Part shown: positions 10,947-22,240 of the stretch, piece by piece
Numbering within the stretch: position 1 is the stretch's first letter
Layout of the letters: every line of letters begins with the position of its first letter
Assembly: GCA_026214975.1 (NCBI GenBank)
Contig: CM047805.1
Span: 67,929,383-67,993,382, forward strand
Reading direction: 5' to 3'
Length of the DNA: 64,000 nt
DNA from: Gentiana macrophylla
Lineage: Eukaryota; Streptophyta; Magnoliopsida; Gentianales; Gentianaceae
Notes under the pieces: model-generated
Told to the model about the DNA's origin: nothing
Seen by the model: only the letters and a program-made list of their open reading frames with translations
Database searches by the model: none
Program-made: the position numbers and the translations under genes

Positions 10947-11764
10947 GACACATGGTCGCAATTTCCGCATTTTTCGATTATGCACCATCTCTAAATCTTT
11001 TCCAATCAATTTAACAACAATATACCCTGAAAAACAGCAGCAAAAAGTACTATATCATACCATAACCTTCAACACTTTAATAACAACTTGAAACTTGATA
11101 TTCTAACAACAAGAAAACACTAAAAGCCTAACCTTTACATCATAAAACTCAATTAAATTAGTATGAAGATCCTCTTACCTTAAATCCAAAGCAAAAGCTA
11201 GCAAGATCATAAGCAGCAACAACAACTCTGAAAAAAAACACCAATACCGAGATGATCAACAATTAAGTTTAAATTAATCATGATCATAGGTTTCTACTCA
11301 AACTAATCTATAAATTGAACAACTAAAAACAACAGGAATGGTTCAGAAACTAAAGATTCTAAACTAGGGCTTTCTATTACCTTTTCCAAAGCTTCAACTT
11401 TTCTGTACCAAAACGAATCCCTTCTTCCGCTAATTCCAAATCTTCAATTCTTTTCGAAAACCATCCAAGATCTTGTGATAATTTTGAAGAAGTCTCTTTT
11501 CCTTTACTTTTCTATTTTTGAGAGGAAACAGTTCGAACGTTGTCTACTAAATTTTGCTCACAAACTTCCTTGTACATTGGGAAGTTAATGCCACTAATTA
11601 ATTCCCATTAATCACTTTTATATAAATTTCCCTAACTTTCTTTAATATTAATTTTCCATAATTAATATTTTCTTTTCATAATACTTAAATCAATAATAAT
11701 AAATATAATATTCTGAATTTTACAAATTGACACGTCTGCCCTTCCTAAAGTTCGGGATATTACA

Positions 11765-12385
11765 TTCCTCCCTCCTTAAGAGGAGTTTCGTCCTCGAAAC
11801 TCGAACGTTCTCAGTCTGTTAACCTTTCTTAGCAACTCTCTCTTCAACACAAGCCAAAACAAAAGCTTCACTTGTTTTCCCATGGACAATACTAATTTAT
11901 TCCGATCTTGCTAACCTCTGAACCAAATTGTTAAAAACGGTTCAAACTCATGCACACATAATCCAAAACTGACCTACCACAACTTGAACCACTAAAATAG
12001 CACTATTCACACATATACTCGAAGCATCGAAGATACTTTATTATGTTTACAATCAATATAGAAAAAATTCCAGGATAGCTGACCTATACAAAGAATTCAA
12101 CCATGATCCGTAGAATCCAAAACTATAAGGTCCCTTTCTTTCAACAGTAAACTCCAGCACGATCATCAACATCTTCTAGATGAACCACAACTTCTTGACC
12201 CACATCTGGAACCAAACCACTCGCTTCTTGCTGATCCCTAGAACTTCCAATTCCACACTTACTAAGACGAGTATCTCTGAGGTTACGTACCATTCTAAAG
12301 AGAATGTTACTAAGTGTTCTAGAGAAATCTTATCTTAAAGGAAAAGAAGCCTAGAAAGAAAATGACGTTTCTCTCAGATACCAAC
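11765..12385 (-). other. GypX internal region 2 (no coding capacity)
   Basis: Same structure as 8225-8852: TTCCTCCCTCC at the left, and a mutated primer site TCAGATACCA at 12374-12383 before the LTR. Confidence 0.8.
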
Positions 12386-14427
12386 TGTAACGTCCCGTTC
12401 CCGGATAGCAAGCCCTTAACCGGAAAAGAAACGTTTGGCACGTATAATATCGAATAAATCAAGTATTATACGTAAGCCTCTACTATGTCGTATCGAGTTT
12501 ACAAAAACGGAAGCCAAAAGACTCGGCGAAAAACCATAAATGCTACTAAGAATCGATTACAAACCGACTAAAGATGGAAAATTTAACTTACAACAACGAA
12601 ATCCAAAGGTTACAAAGTACGATGTCTATAAGGAAAGAGTACCACAACTTAACTTACAAAATTCTAGAAGTAAAAGTATAACATTTATCTAAAAATGAAA
12701 TAGCATCAAAGTCTAGTGCATCAAGAAATAAAAGAAACTGCACACATCAACAAAGCGTCATTGTCATCATACATCATGATCCGTCTCAACTCGTTCGTTT
12801 CTCACCCAAAGCACAAATAAACATGCAAAGGGGTAAGTACAAAAGTACTTAATAAAGAGGCAGAAGCTATTGAATAAGTATGTTCTACAACACAAGGTTC
12901 ATATTATTAGTTAAGTTGTCTTTATACAACCAACACAATTTTAGGGTTCACTTCATGCTCATCAATATGTCATGACTATTGGATTCTAACGTTTTTTTAA
13001 CTTGTAATTTTTGATAAACATGAAAGTTACAAGTTTTACCATCCAATGCCTCCTCACTCCTACGATGTCATCAATATGCAATCCCACCTCATCAATGTTA
13101 CAAGTTACTATTGGTTTCTAACTTAACTTATCTTTGTTAAATCTACATTCAAGGGCACTACTCATGGTGTGTATCCACCATGAGATATAACTTTGCAACC
13201 TATAAGTGGATCACACCAATTGCCACGAATGTCTATTCTGGCAGACTCCAATAGTGTACACGTTCGGCGAAGTAACCCCGCACCTGGAGTCTATTTTGGT
13301 AGACTTACAAAGTTATTCACTTTGAGACATCGCCGGAAACTAAATGCATTAGAAGCTTATTCAAGGCTTACTCATGTTAATTTAACTTGTTTATATCATT
13401 AATATAAGGTTATGAACCAATCCCAGCTTACTACACTTGAAAATTCACAAAAAACGGTCAAAACAACATTTCTGGGCCATAGGCCATGGCCTGTAAATCA
13501 TAGGCCACCGCCTACGACACAACATAATACTGTGAACTCTCCGTATCTAATAGGCCATGGCCTATAAACCATAGGCCACCGCCTACATCCCCTGGGATCA
13601 TTTTTCTGCATATTTCAATTATGCACCATCTTTAACTCTTTTCCAATCAATTTAACAACATTAGACACTGAAAAATAGCAGCAAAATAGTACTATATCAT
13701 ACCATAACCTTCAACGCTTCAATAACAACTTGAAACATGATTTTCTAACAACAAGACAACACTAAAAGCCTAACCTTTACATCATAAAAATCAATCAAAT
13801 CAATATGAAGATCCTCTTACCTCGAATCCAAAGCTAAAGCAAGCAAGATCTTAAGAAACAACAACAACTCTAAAACAAAACACCAAAACCTCCATGATCA
13901 ATAATTAATCCTAAATTAATCATGATCATAGGTTTCTACTCTAACTATCTACGAATTTAAAAACTAAAAACAATAGGTTCAGTTCAGAAACTAAAGATTC
14001 TAAACTAGGCTTTCTATAACCTTTTCCAAAGCTTCAACTTTTCTGTACCAAAATGAAGCCCTTCCTCCATGATTCGAATCTTCAATTCTTTACAAAACTA
14101 TCCAAGATCTTGTTAGAATTTTGGAGAATTCTCTTTTCCTTTTATTTTCTATTTTTGAGAGGAAACTGTTGGAACGTTGTCTGCTAAAGTTTGCTTACAA
14201 ACAACCTTGTACAATGGGAAGTTAATTTGTAGAATAAAACTCCCAAGGAGTTAGTACCATTAACTAATTCCCATTAAACCATTTTATATAAATTTCCATA
14301 ACTTTCTATAATATTAATTTTCCATAATTAATATTCTTTTCATAATACTTAAATCCATAACAAATATAACAATTCATAATTCTACAAATTGTCACGTCTG
14401 CCATTTTCTAAATTTCGGTACATTACA
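12386..14427 (-). repeat. GypX LTR-B4
   Basis: Begins TGTAACGTCCCG and ends CATTACA. Relative to type A it lacks about 300 bp around 13325 and has the MITE-like insert (12991-13107). The site where Copia2 inserted in unit 3 is intact here near 14098 (CTATCCAAGATC). Confidence 0.85.
12991..13107. mobile_element. MITE-like insertion in LTR-B (copy 2)
   Basis: Same insert and flanks as the copy at 9456-9573. Confidence 0.6.
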
Positions 14428-14758
14428 CATACAATCAAGAAAACATGTAGAAAGAAAATATACTTAGTATTTGTTAAGATGACTCTAATAGATGTCTTGA
14501 GATTTTTTCCGATTGGGTTATGCACGCATGAATTACTTTTTATGTCATTTATGTAGTAAAATATAACTTCATTTTCCTTTTGGGTGAACTTAAATTTGGT
14601 GTGGCGGGCCTTTTCTTTTGTTACTACAATACAATATTCATTACACTCTCAATACAAATAATCATAATCATAAAGTACAATACATATACGATTTCACAGC
14701 TTCCTATCCTAATAATTTTCAAGTTTCGTTCTCCCGTACATTGCACGGGTTTTTCTCC

Positions 14759-14818
<60 letters not shown>

Positions 14819-15189
14819 CATTGCATTTTTAAAGCAATGTATAATACATAAATACATGGATTTATGGTACATTCACGTAGCTTAATACATCGTCTACTGC
14901 TAGCCGTAATATCGTGCTAGCCACCGTATATAGTGGAAGAATGAATTTAAACATTCATGAGATGAATTTCACGATCTAATTAATTTTAAATTGTTTAATT
15001 TAATAAGTTATAAATAGAGTTACGAGATTTTAACCAACCAATTGGATGTTGCACAATATAAATAGGGAAATAATGTTGGCAGCTGAGTCTGAACTAAGAC
15101 CTTCCTCTTTCATTCCATGTTGAACTACCAACTCTCCCAAAAGCTTAAGCTGATAGGGAGGTTGATAATCAACATTAATACACTTTAAC
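14428..15189. other. Macro-unit flank between GypX and the foldback, with a hairpin and TA microsatellite
   Basis: No gene. It holds the hairpin CCCGTACATTGCACGGG (14733-14749) and a TA microsatellite (14761-14816), then AT-rich DNA. It recurs at 51187-51960. ORFs across the microsatellite encode only Tyr-Ile runs. Confidence 0.7.
14761..14816. repeat. (AT)n microsatellite
   Basis: About 28 uninterrupted AT dinucleotides directly after the hairpin sequence. Confidence 0.97.
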
Positions 15190-15953
15190 ACTTACCCTAC
15201 CCCACTTTATTTTACTACCTTTCATATATTACTCTACCGAACCAAATCTTACCTAACTACGCCACCTCTTCCCACCCCCCCATCCATACCGTCCCATACC
15301 CAGGCTCACCGTACTATACCACACCCCATGGAAGCAAACCTTTCTACCCGCCATTCCTTACCCTACCGTATCTTACCTTATCTCACCCCACCCTGCCTTA
15401 CCCACCATCATATCTTACCCTATCCTACTCACCGCCTCATCGTAACCTACCCTACCCACCCTAAATTACCTCACCTTGTCCTAATCCACAACCTACCCAA
15501 CTTCACCCCATACCACCTCATCACGCATCAAACATCTCCTTCCCCTTACCCACCACCACGTGTTTTGTCGATTTTTATTTCATTCCATCTTATTCCAACT
15601 TCAGAAGGAATGAAAACTGTCATTTTTCATTCAATTCAATTACCTTATAAACATACACAAACCTCAGAATGAAATGAAATACCATTCCATTATATTTCAT
15701 TCCAGCATAACAAACATGTCATCAGCATTTTAATACAGTAAATAATAAGTATAGTAAGTATTAGACATTTTATTTGTTTTTTGAATTAGAACTTTTTAAT
15801 ATCCTATCTAACTTTTGATCATATAGTAATTAAGCTAGAAGTACGTATAATGGATAAAAGCCGCTTGCCGCCATTGCAAATGCCGTACCACTTTTCTGAT
15901 CGATCCTAACTTTTACTCTAAAATATATAGGAACCCTAGCTTCGTAGCTAGAT

Positions 15954-16349
15954 AGAATGTTTATGGCCGAACCTAGATGGGAACGAAGATTCATTTCGTA
16001 TCATGAATGGGAAAATCACGGTTGTTATACCCCACTCACCCTGGAGAAATATTTTACAACCACATTAAATCTATATATGGACCTAAATATCGAATCTACA
16101 GCATTACAACATGGAATAGACCATGATATGGAGTTTGTATTGGATGAAATTGTGTCCGTTATGAATAATATTTCCGGACATATCACAGAGATATCGTGTA
16201 GACAGTATGCTGGTAATACACTACTCAAAGTAGTAAGGTTTTGTTATACAGAAACATCGGGCGGACCCGACCAAATAACTGACTGTCAATCCATATGTCC
16301 ATCGTGTCCAGCATCGAATGAAGGACAAAAAGTTATTACAGTGCTATAA
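15954..16349 (+). pseudogene. RNase T2-family gene fragment, left foldback arm
   Basis: RNase T2 enzymes are secreted acid endoribonucleases; plant members include S-like RNases and S-RNases. Seen: CLWPNLDGNEDS starting at 15958, then after a one-base frame change the motif HEWENHG at 16002-16022. This is the second conserved active-site block (usually HEW.KHG): both His and the Glu are kept, the usual Lys is Asn. Downstream follow a YF..LNLYMDL region and a C-terminal part with FCYTETSG and a Cys-containing tail (DCQSICPSC), ending at TAA 16347-16349. The first active-site block (a FTIHGLWP-like motif) and the signal peptide are missing. It is a 3' fragment and cannot encode an active enzyme. 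Confidence 0.75.
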
Positions 16350-16449
16350 AGTGTTTTGTATGAATAGTACACTTATAATTGCAACGAATTTTTCTTGCTG
16401 CAATTCTGCAAGGCAATTAGAAGTGTAATATTCATACAAAACACGTTAT

Positions 16450-16880
16450 AGCACTTTAATACATGTCTATCCTCCATTAAATGCTCAACATGAGGGAGAT
16501 ATGAATTGACAGTATATTATTTGGTCAGATCCGCCTGATGTTTCTGTACAACAAAACCTTAATTCTTTGAGTAGTGTATTACCAGCATAATGTCTAAACG
16601 ATATCTCTGTGATATGTCAAGAAATTGTTTGCATAATTGACAAAAGGTCATCCAATATAAAACCCATATCAAGGTGTATGCCATGTTATAATGTTATGGA
16701 TTCAATATTTTGGTCCATACATAGTTTTAGTGTGGTAGTAAAATATGCTCCAGGGTGAACGAGGTATGATGACCGTGATTTTCCCATTCATAATACAAGT
16801 ATGAATCATTTTCCCCTTCTAGGTTCAGCCATGAATATTTCATCCAGCTACGAAGCAAGGGTTCTGTACATATTATAGTA
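16450..16880 (-). pseudogene. RNase T2-family gene fragment, right foldback arm
   Basis: Inverted copy of the fragment at 15954-16349. On the minus strand the frame gives LRSWMKYSWLNLEGENDSYL followed by YEWENHG (first His of the motif changed to Tyr, near 16776-16796), then loses frame. The stretch reading into it (CTAACTTTTACTATAATATGTACAG before AACCC) resembles an intron end, suggesting the fragment was copied from genomic DNA with part of an intron; this is tentative. Confidence 0.65.
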
Positions 16881-17820
16881 AAAGTTAGGGTTTGATATTT
16901 GGAAGAGGGTACCGGCAAATGCAAATCACGACGATGGCTTTTATCCGGTACTTATACTTGCGGCTTAATTATTTTTGATCCAAAGTTAGATTGATATTAA
17001 AAGTCCTAATTCAAAAGAAAAATAAAATATCTAATAATTACTATACTTCTTATTTCCTTTTTAAAAAAATCTAATGACATGTTTATTATGCGGGAATGAA
17101 ATGGATTTTCTTTTCATTCCATTGTACGTTTATAAGATAATGGAATTGAATGAAATTTTATTCCAATAGAATGAAAAATGACCATTTTCAATCCTTCTAA
17201 AATTTTATGGAATGAGATGGAATGAAATAAAATCGACAAAAGACGTGGTGGTGGGTAAGATGAATACGAGGCTTGATGCGTGGTGAGGTGGGGTGGGGTG
17301 AAGTTGGGTAGGTGGGGTAATATTGGGTGTGTAGGGTAGGGTAGGTAAATATAGGGTTGTTGGTTGGGTAAGGAATGATATGATGGTGGGTATGGTAAGG
17401 TGGGGTTAGATAAGGTAAGGTGTGGTTGTTGATATAGTGCTCAAAGACAAAAACTAAGAAAGCCTTGGTTATTGTTAAGGGTGAATTTATACGATTTATA
17501 ACGCTATATTCTATGATATATTCCCTCATATTCGTATATAATTGCATAAGAAACGAGTGTTTAACGGAAGTATTGAGTAAATGAGGTTTTTAACGAGTTA
17601 ATCGAAAAAATGGTTGATTTTGGTGTTTTAATTGTGATTTTATGATTATTTGGATGATACTACATTTTGCAATATTTTCATGTGTTATAGATGCACAAAT
17701 TCGAGCTCAAAAGGTGATTCAAAGATGATCAAGTCGGATTTAATTAAAGAGGAAGAGATAACGATGATTTACATTGAAGAAAAAGGGATAAGTATGAAAA
17801 AAATCAAGATGAAGTTGATT

Positions 17821-17995
17821 CTGGACTGGCGTCCAGAAGCTTGAATCAGCGTCCAGACTGGACGAGCGTCCACCATCTCCAAACGAGCGTCCAGTTGAGA
17901 AATTTGATACAGAGAGTTTGGACGCCGAGTGGACGGGCGTCTGAAGCAAGTCCAAATCCATCTGGACGGGCGTTCACAAGTATGGACGGGCGTCC
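17821..17995. repeat. GGACGGGCGTCC-type motif cluster in the Athila LTR
   Basis: Six or seven near-palindromic units such as CTGGACTGGCGTCCAG, GGACGAGCGTCC and GGACGGGCGTCC lie within 175 bp, ending 33 bp before a TATA box. The same cluster is in the 3' LTR (44363-44553), and related clusters are at 33010-33208 and 40257-40453. Confidence 0.9.
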
Positions 17996-18028
17996 TTCGG
18001 CCGACTTAGCAGCGCCGCCTTTGTTTTC

Positions 18029-18036
18029 TATATATA
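18029..18036 (+). promoter_or_regulatory. Athila LTR TATA box
   Basis: TCTATATATAC context downstream of the motif cluster and inside the LTR. The equivalent in the 3' LTR is at 44586-44593. Position fits the U3/R promoter of the element. Confidence 0.7.
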
Positions 18037-18112
18037 CAATGCGTTTTCTCTACCTTAAGGATACCATATACTCATTATTCGAAACCCTAAACCTAGGGGC
18101 GGCTTTAGGCTG

Positions 18113-19833
18113 TGTTGGACTTATTTCTCAGTTTTGATGATGAGTGCCATACTAGCTGTTATAGTGCAAAGGCAAAAAGATGTCTAGATAAAATGTATAG
18201 GTTTATTAGAGTTTGATTCATAAATAGGTTTGATCAAACAAGCACTGTAAAAGGCTGCTGACTGTTTATCAGCAGACTAGTCTAGGTCAGTAGGGTAGAT
18301 AGGTCAGTAGACTGGTCTGCAACCTGCTGAAGACTGAAGACTGAAGGCTGAGGGTTCAAACTCAGTAAATGAAGGCTAAGGGATCAAACTTAGTATTTAA
18401 TGTCAAGGATATGGGATCAGAATTTAGGCAAGTCTGTGATGACCTAAACTGATTACATATACCTTGTGTAGAAGGTCTAAGTTCCACAAGTTGGATGATG
18501 TTTGGAACTTAGTTATACTTTAAATGATGTAAACCAACTTCACAAACAAAAGTTGGATATAAGGATTCAGCTGCATTATATTTTACAGACAAAAATATGA
18601 TGTTCAAAGAGATCGATTGGTTTTACAAAGAGATCGATGAACTCATTGATATATATACCTCGATTAATTCAAGATTATTGGGAAGTTACATGGATAAGAG
18701 CAGCCAACTACCTCTGACTTATCAAGCAAATCAAAGGCTGAGATTAAAAAGACGTTGGGATGATCCATATTTTTATCCATTGGATACAAGTCAAAGGGTG
18801 GGCAGACCGCCTTGTCAAAAGTAATCCCGACGAAGGTCGATCCTATGAATAGTGACGAATCACGGTGAGGATGGGACAAATACAAGGAACGGTCACATTT
18901 GAATTTCAAATTCAAGTCACATGCATTCCTACCTATAAATAGAGGACTTTCAACTCAAAAAGAAGATGATGAATTTTGAGAAAAACTTTAAGTGATAACA
19001 CTGAAATAAAAACACCTGCTTGAACTTATTGAGCTTAAGGTCGCTTGATCTAGTTATTTTCTTCAAGTGCATTACATTGTTCAAGCCGCATCAAGCATAC
19101 ACACTTGAAGACGCAAGCTGCCGATTATATCATCCTAATCAAGCTGCAGCCAAGCAATCAATCATTTAGTTGATTCATTCTTTATTTTATAAAGAATCTT
19201 GAAGACAAAGTGAAGCATCTGTTAGGTGTGAAAGATCGTTGGTTTGTGGTGGAGGCTGGTGAAGAGGCAATTCTACCCTTCAAGGACCAAAGGGAAGACT
19301 CGGGAGCAACAATCCTACCTGTTCTTAGTTTTCGTTTGTGAAGCCATAGTTATTGGTGAAGGACAAGCAACCTAGGACTCTTTGTAACAGATAACTCAAA
19401 GATTACTAGTGAATTTCCTCCAACATCACGGAGAAGAGTGGACGTCTGAGATTACATCACCTGGAACCACTATAAAAATCTCTCTACTTACTTACTGCAT
19501 TTATTTTCTGCACTTAGTCATTATTCATTTCAATCTGCTGAATCTAGCAACTGAAATCACACACATACACTACTGAGTATCTAATACTTAGTAACATATT
19601 TAACAACAAGTAACAAGGCTTAATTTTGATATTATTCCGCTGCACAAATTCAGCAATCGAATCACAAGAGACTAACTCATTTATCGGCCAGGCTCACGAG
19701 GTCTCAAACAGACTCTTCAAGTATCAAGTGAAGTCTTTGAAATTGCAGAATTTGTTAACTCCAAAGTTTTAAGTGTTAAGTTTATTCACCCCCCCCCTCT
19801 AAACTTAACTAAAGCCTTTTCAAGGGACCAACA
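18113..19833 (+). repeat. SIRE 5' LTR
   Basis: 1,721 bp; TATA box TATAAATAGA at 18934-18943. A CTGCTG/CAGCAG-rich patch lies at about 18249-18365. Differences from the 3' LTR are clustered at such sites. Confidence 0.93.
18934..18943 (+). promoter_or_regulatory. SIRE LTR TATA box
   Basis: TATAAATAGA in a TATA-box context; identical at 30945-30954 in the 3' LTR. Confidence 0.7.
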
Positions 19834-19835
19834 AT

Positions 19836-19847
19836 TGGTATCGGAGC
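19836..19847 (+). promoter_or_regulatory. SIRE primer binding site (tRNA-iMet, one change)
   Basis: TGGTATCGGAGC two bases after the LTR; the standard site is TGGTATCAGAGC. Confidence 0.85.
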
Positions 19848-19938
19848 AGTGCTTCTGTTCTGAAGGAATCCTACTTGTTGTGCTTGTGAAAATTCTTTAA
19901 AACTTTCTTTCAAGTTACTGATTTTCAAGACTTGCATC

Positions 19939-20930
19939 ATGGATAACACACAGTATGCTAGAACCATGTTGATGTGCTCTCTTGATAGATTTGATGAGTA
20001 TAAACGTCGAATGCAGGCATATCTTGCTGCTACTCATGATGAGATGATGGATGTACTAACTGAAGGACCACTGGAGATTACAAAGGCAGTAACAGTGGGT
20101 GATAGAACTGAGTACATTCCTAAACCAAAGAGAGAATGGAATGCAGAAGACAGGAAGAGAGCAAATCTCAACAACATTGCTATTGATATCATCTACGTAA
20201 CCTTGGATAGCAATATGTACATGAAAGTCAAAGATTGCAAGACTACAAAAGGAACTTTGGGATAAGATTCACTTAATCTGTGAAGGCACCGATGCAATAA
20301 AGAAGAACAAAATCGGTGTGGCTTAAAAAGGTTTCAAAAGTTCAAAATGCTACCTAATGAAACCATTGAGCAAATGGAGTCCGTATTCAATGCAATCTTA
20401 GATGAACTTACTCTGCTAAGTGTAAGTTATTCAAAAGAGGAAGTAAACACCAAAATCTTGGAAGCTTTACACCGCAAGAGATGTTTGGAAAATGAAGGTG
20501 ATCGCAATTGAAGAAATGAGAAAGGCTGCATGAGGAAGACACCTTCAAACTGTTCTCGATCTTAAGGCCTATGAATTTAGCAAGAAGTTAGTGCTCAAAT
20601 CCGAAAGGAAGAGCCAAAGACCACTGCATTGGTCGCTTCACATCATGAAGAAACATCGGGAGGACAGGATGATATCTTTGGATGAGATGCAAGAGCAGAT
20701 TGCCCTACTGAGCAAGAAAATCAGAATGATGAAGACTGGAAAGGCCCCTACAAGAAATTTCACAAAGAGGCCTACTGAAAGAAGGAAAGAAGAACCAAAG
20801 AAAGATAATGACTATCTATGCTTTCATTGCAAGAAACCAGGACACTTCAGACCTGATTGTCCTGAGTTGAAACAAGGCAAGGAACTCGATTATCTTTGCT
20901 TCAAGCTGTAAGAAGCTGGACATTTTAGAC
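19939..20930 (+). pseudogene. SIRE gag: nucleocapsid with CCHC knuckle (frameshifted)
   Basis: ATG at 19939 begins a Gag with the copia-type N-terminal pattern (CSLDRFDEYKRRMQAYL). The frame is lost near 20265, but the other frames continue the protein (KIHLICEGTDAIKKNKIGV, then a METIEQ-type region). A zinc knuckle CFHCKKPGHFRPDC lies at 20819-20860, and a second, degraded knuckle follows near 20895-20935. Gag packages the element RNA. Breaks occur near 20265, 20325, 20500 and 20910; some fall next to CAG/CTG triplets, where sequence error is suspected. Confidence 0.8.
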
Positions 20931-20974
20931 TGATTGTCCGGACCTCATCAAGACCAAAAGTCAACAAAGGAGAC

Positions 20975-22240
20975 ATGGCAAGAAGGCTATGGTTCTTTGA
21001 AGATGAATCAGGATATGAAGTGGGATCTGAAAAAGGAAATGAGTCAGATGACACAGCACTGGTTGCTGATATGGAGGATTATGCTTTGATGGCCAACATG
21101 GATGAAACTGAGGAGGTATACAACACTGTATCTATAAACACTCCTGCTGGAAGTGATTGTGAATCAACCTGTGGTTCAAATCCTAGAAATTCTGACAACA
21201 ATGAGACTTTGGATGCCATCCTTAATCAACTGAGGATAATACAATCTGGTTATGAGATTGTGAAGGCTGAAAAAGAGGCTCTTGAGTTAGAAGTTGGAAG
21301 ATTGAAAGCTGAATTAAGGGTTTTCAAAGGTAAGGAAAAAGATGTTGGACAGAATCAGCATAAGTCTGCTGCACATCCAGCAGCCTCTGAGTCTGCTGAA
21401 CCATCTTGTTCCAATACTGCATACAAATCAGGAAAGCCCTATGGAGATAGAACTGGGCTTGGATTTGGAACTCAGCAATCTAACAAGAGTGGATCCAGTA
21501 AGGTTACTGAACCTAGTACCAGAATTGGTCCTAAGTTTGTGCCTGCACTAGATCCATCTCCCAGTAAGGCTGCTGAAGCAGTAAAACCAAATGAGAATGC
21601 CTCAAAGAAGCAAAATCGAAAGTCTCGAAGTCAACAGCTCCTAGTAAAAAGAATAAATCCAAAAATAGATCATTGTACCTTCTAAACTCGTGATAGCGGA
21701 CACTGCTACCAAGTCTGCTGGACCACAGAAGGGAAAGAAACAGAAATATTCCAAGAATAAGAATCCTAAATCCAAAAATGTTGATCATTCAAGGGATACT
21801 TATCTCAGGGGGAAAGGTAGACTGTTCCCTGCTGATGATGATTGGAATATTCCTGCATCTAATGTTAGAAAGCAAATCAGTATAACCATACCACTAGGGT
21901 AAAACCTAGGCAATGGAATCAGCAGAGGACTTACACAAGACCTCAGCAGACTCCATATTACAGGGCTGTTCCTAACAGACAGCACACCTATGGTTATGCA
22001 AATGTTTCTAATAACAAGAATCATTTCAAACAGCATTATGTACCAAAAGGCCAGAAAACATATGTGGTTCCTACACAACCTACTGTTAGAACTTATGGAT
22101 GTGTGGAATACATGTATGAACCAAAGTATGAACCAAAGTATGACACATTTAGGAGAAGACCTTATGGAAACATACCAAGGGTCATACTTGCCACTGACCA
22201 CTATGGACCCAAACAGGTTTGGGTACCTAAAATGCATTAA
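20975..22240 (+). pseudogene. SIRE gag-pol linker region with coiled coil (degraded)
   Basis: A frame from 20975 to 21685 encodes an acidic segment followed by a heptad-like stretch (about residues 70-115: LNQLRIIQSGYEIVKAEKEA, then LELEVGRLKAELRVF) and a low-complexity Ser/Lys-rich tail. The region continues in other frames to 22240 with a Tyr/Arg-rich segment leading into the protease. Such linkers between the Gag knuckles and the protease are usual in SIRE-type polyproteins. No enzyme motif is present. Confidence 0.6.

Larger units (their letters stand above)
8853..11764 (-). repeat. Chimeric GypX LTR: LTR-B (8853-9707) joined to LTR-A (9708-11764)
   Basis: LTR-B sequence runs to TCTATTCTGG at 9707 and is followed without a gap by ATCGAGTTTAGC, which is LTR-A from about its base 106. 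The result is a 2.9 kb LTR-like block. The segment equivalent to 6179-9707 is thus present again at 9708-13241. LTR-A3 shares variants with the LTR-A of unit 2 (for example GAAGACAAAAG and CATAAACATG) rather than with LTR-A1. Confidence 0.85.
6074..14427 (-). mobile_element. GypX array in unit 1: LTR-internal-LTR-internal-LTR, non-autonomous
   Basis: Three LTR regions (6074-8224, 8853-11764, 12386-14427) are separated by two short internal regions that contain only a PPT-like and a primer-site sequence. The leader next to the primer site (TCTAGAGAAATCTTATCTTA) matches E1, so GypX is a deletion derivative of the E1 family lacking gag and pol. Moving it would require proteins from a relative such as E1. 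The left LTR is type A and the right one type B in every unit. Confidence 0.8.
15190..17467. repeat. Foldback element: long inverted repeat with RNase T2-like fragments in both arms
   Basis: The left arm (about 15360-16382) and right arm (16413 to about 17440) are reverse complements across a 30-base spacer at 16383-16412. The outer parts of the arms are CTTACC/CCCTACC-rich on the left and GGGTAGG-rich on the right; the left CCCTACC-rich zone extends out to about 15190. The middle carries CATTCCATT-type repeats and the inner parts carry the RNase T2-like fragment tail to tail. The arms differ at many single positions, so they are not recent. No transposase is present. It may be a non-autonomous foldback transposon or a fixed inverted duplication. 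Confidence 0.8.
4941..17472. repeat. Macro-unit 1 of a tandem array
   Basis: Order: gag-like fragment, AT-rich DNA, GypX array, TA-microsatellite flank, foldback element. The same order recurs at 45571-54285 and from 54286 on. This unit is longer than unit 2 because of a 3.5 kb duplicated LTR-internal block. The Athila element splits the array exactly at the join between units 1 and 2. Confidence 0.8.
17473..18112 (+). repeat. Athila 5' LTR, first part
   Basis: Begins TGTTAAGGGTGAATTTATAC, matching 44015 on. Interrupted at 18112 by the SIRE element and resumes at 31834. The target duplication GGCTG of SIRE is 18108-18112. Confidence 0.93.

Noticed and set aside
14580..14885. ORFs across the TA microsatellite
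   Set aside because: They encode only Tyr-Ile runs from the repeat and recur solely with the microsatellite.
15328..15672. ORF rich in Pro, Leu, His and Tyr
   Set aside because: Translation of CTTACC/CCCTACC low-complexity DNA in the foldback arm; the other arm and unit 2 show the same artefact.
15957..16349. Functional RNase T2 gene
   Set aside because: The first active-site block, signal peptide and 5' half are missing, and a frame change or stop is present in each copy.
17821..17995. CRISPR-like array
   Set aside because: Units are short, degenerate, irregularly spaced and in a plant LTR.
17841..18137. ORF over the Athila LTR motif cluster and SIRE junction
   Set aside because: Crosses an insertion junction and repeats the motif; not a protein-coding gene.
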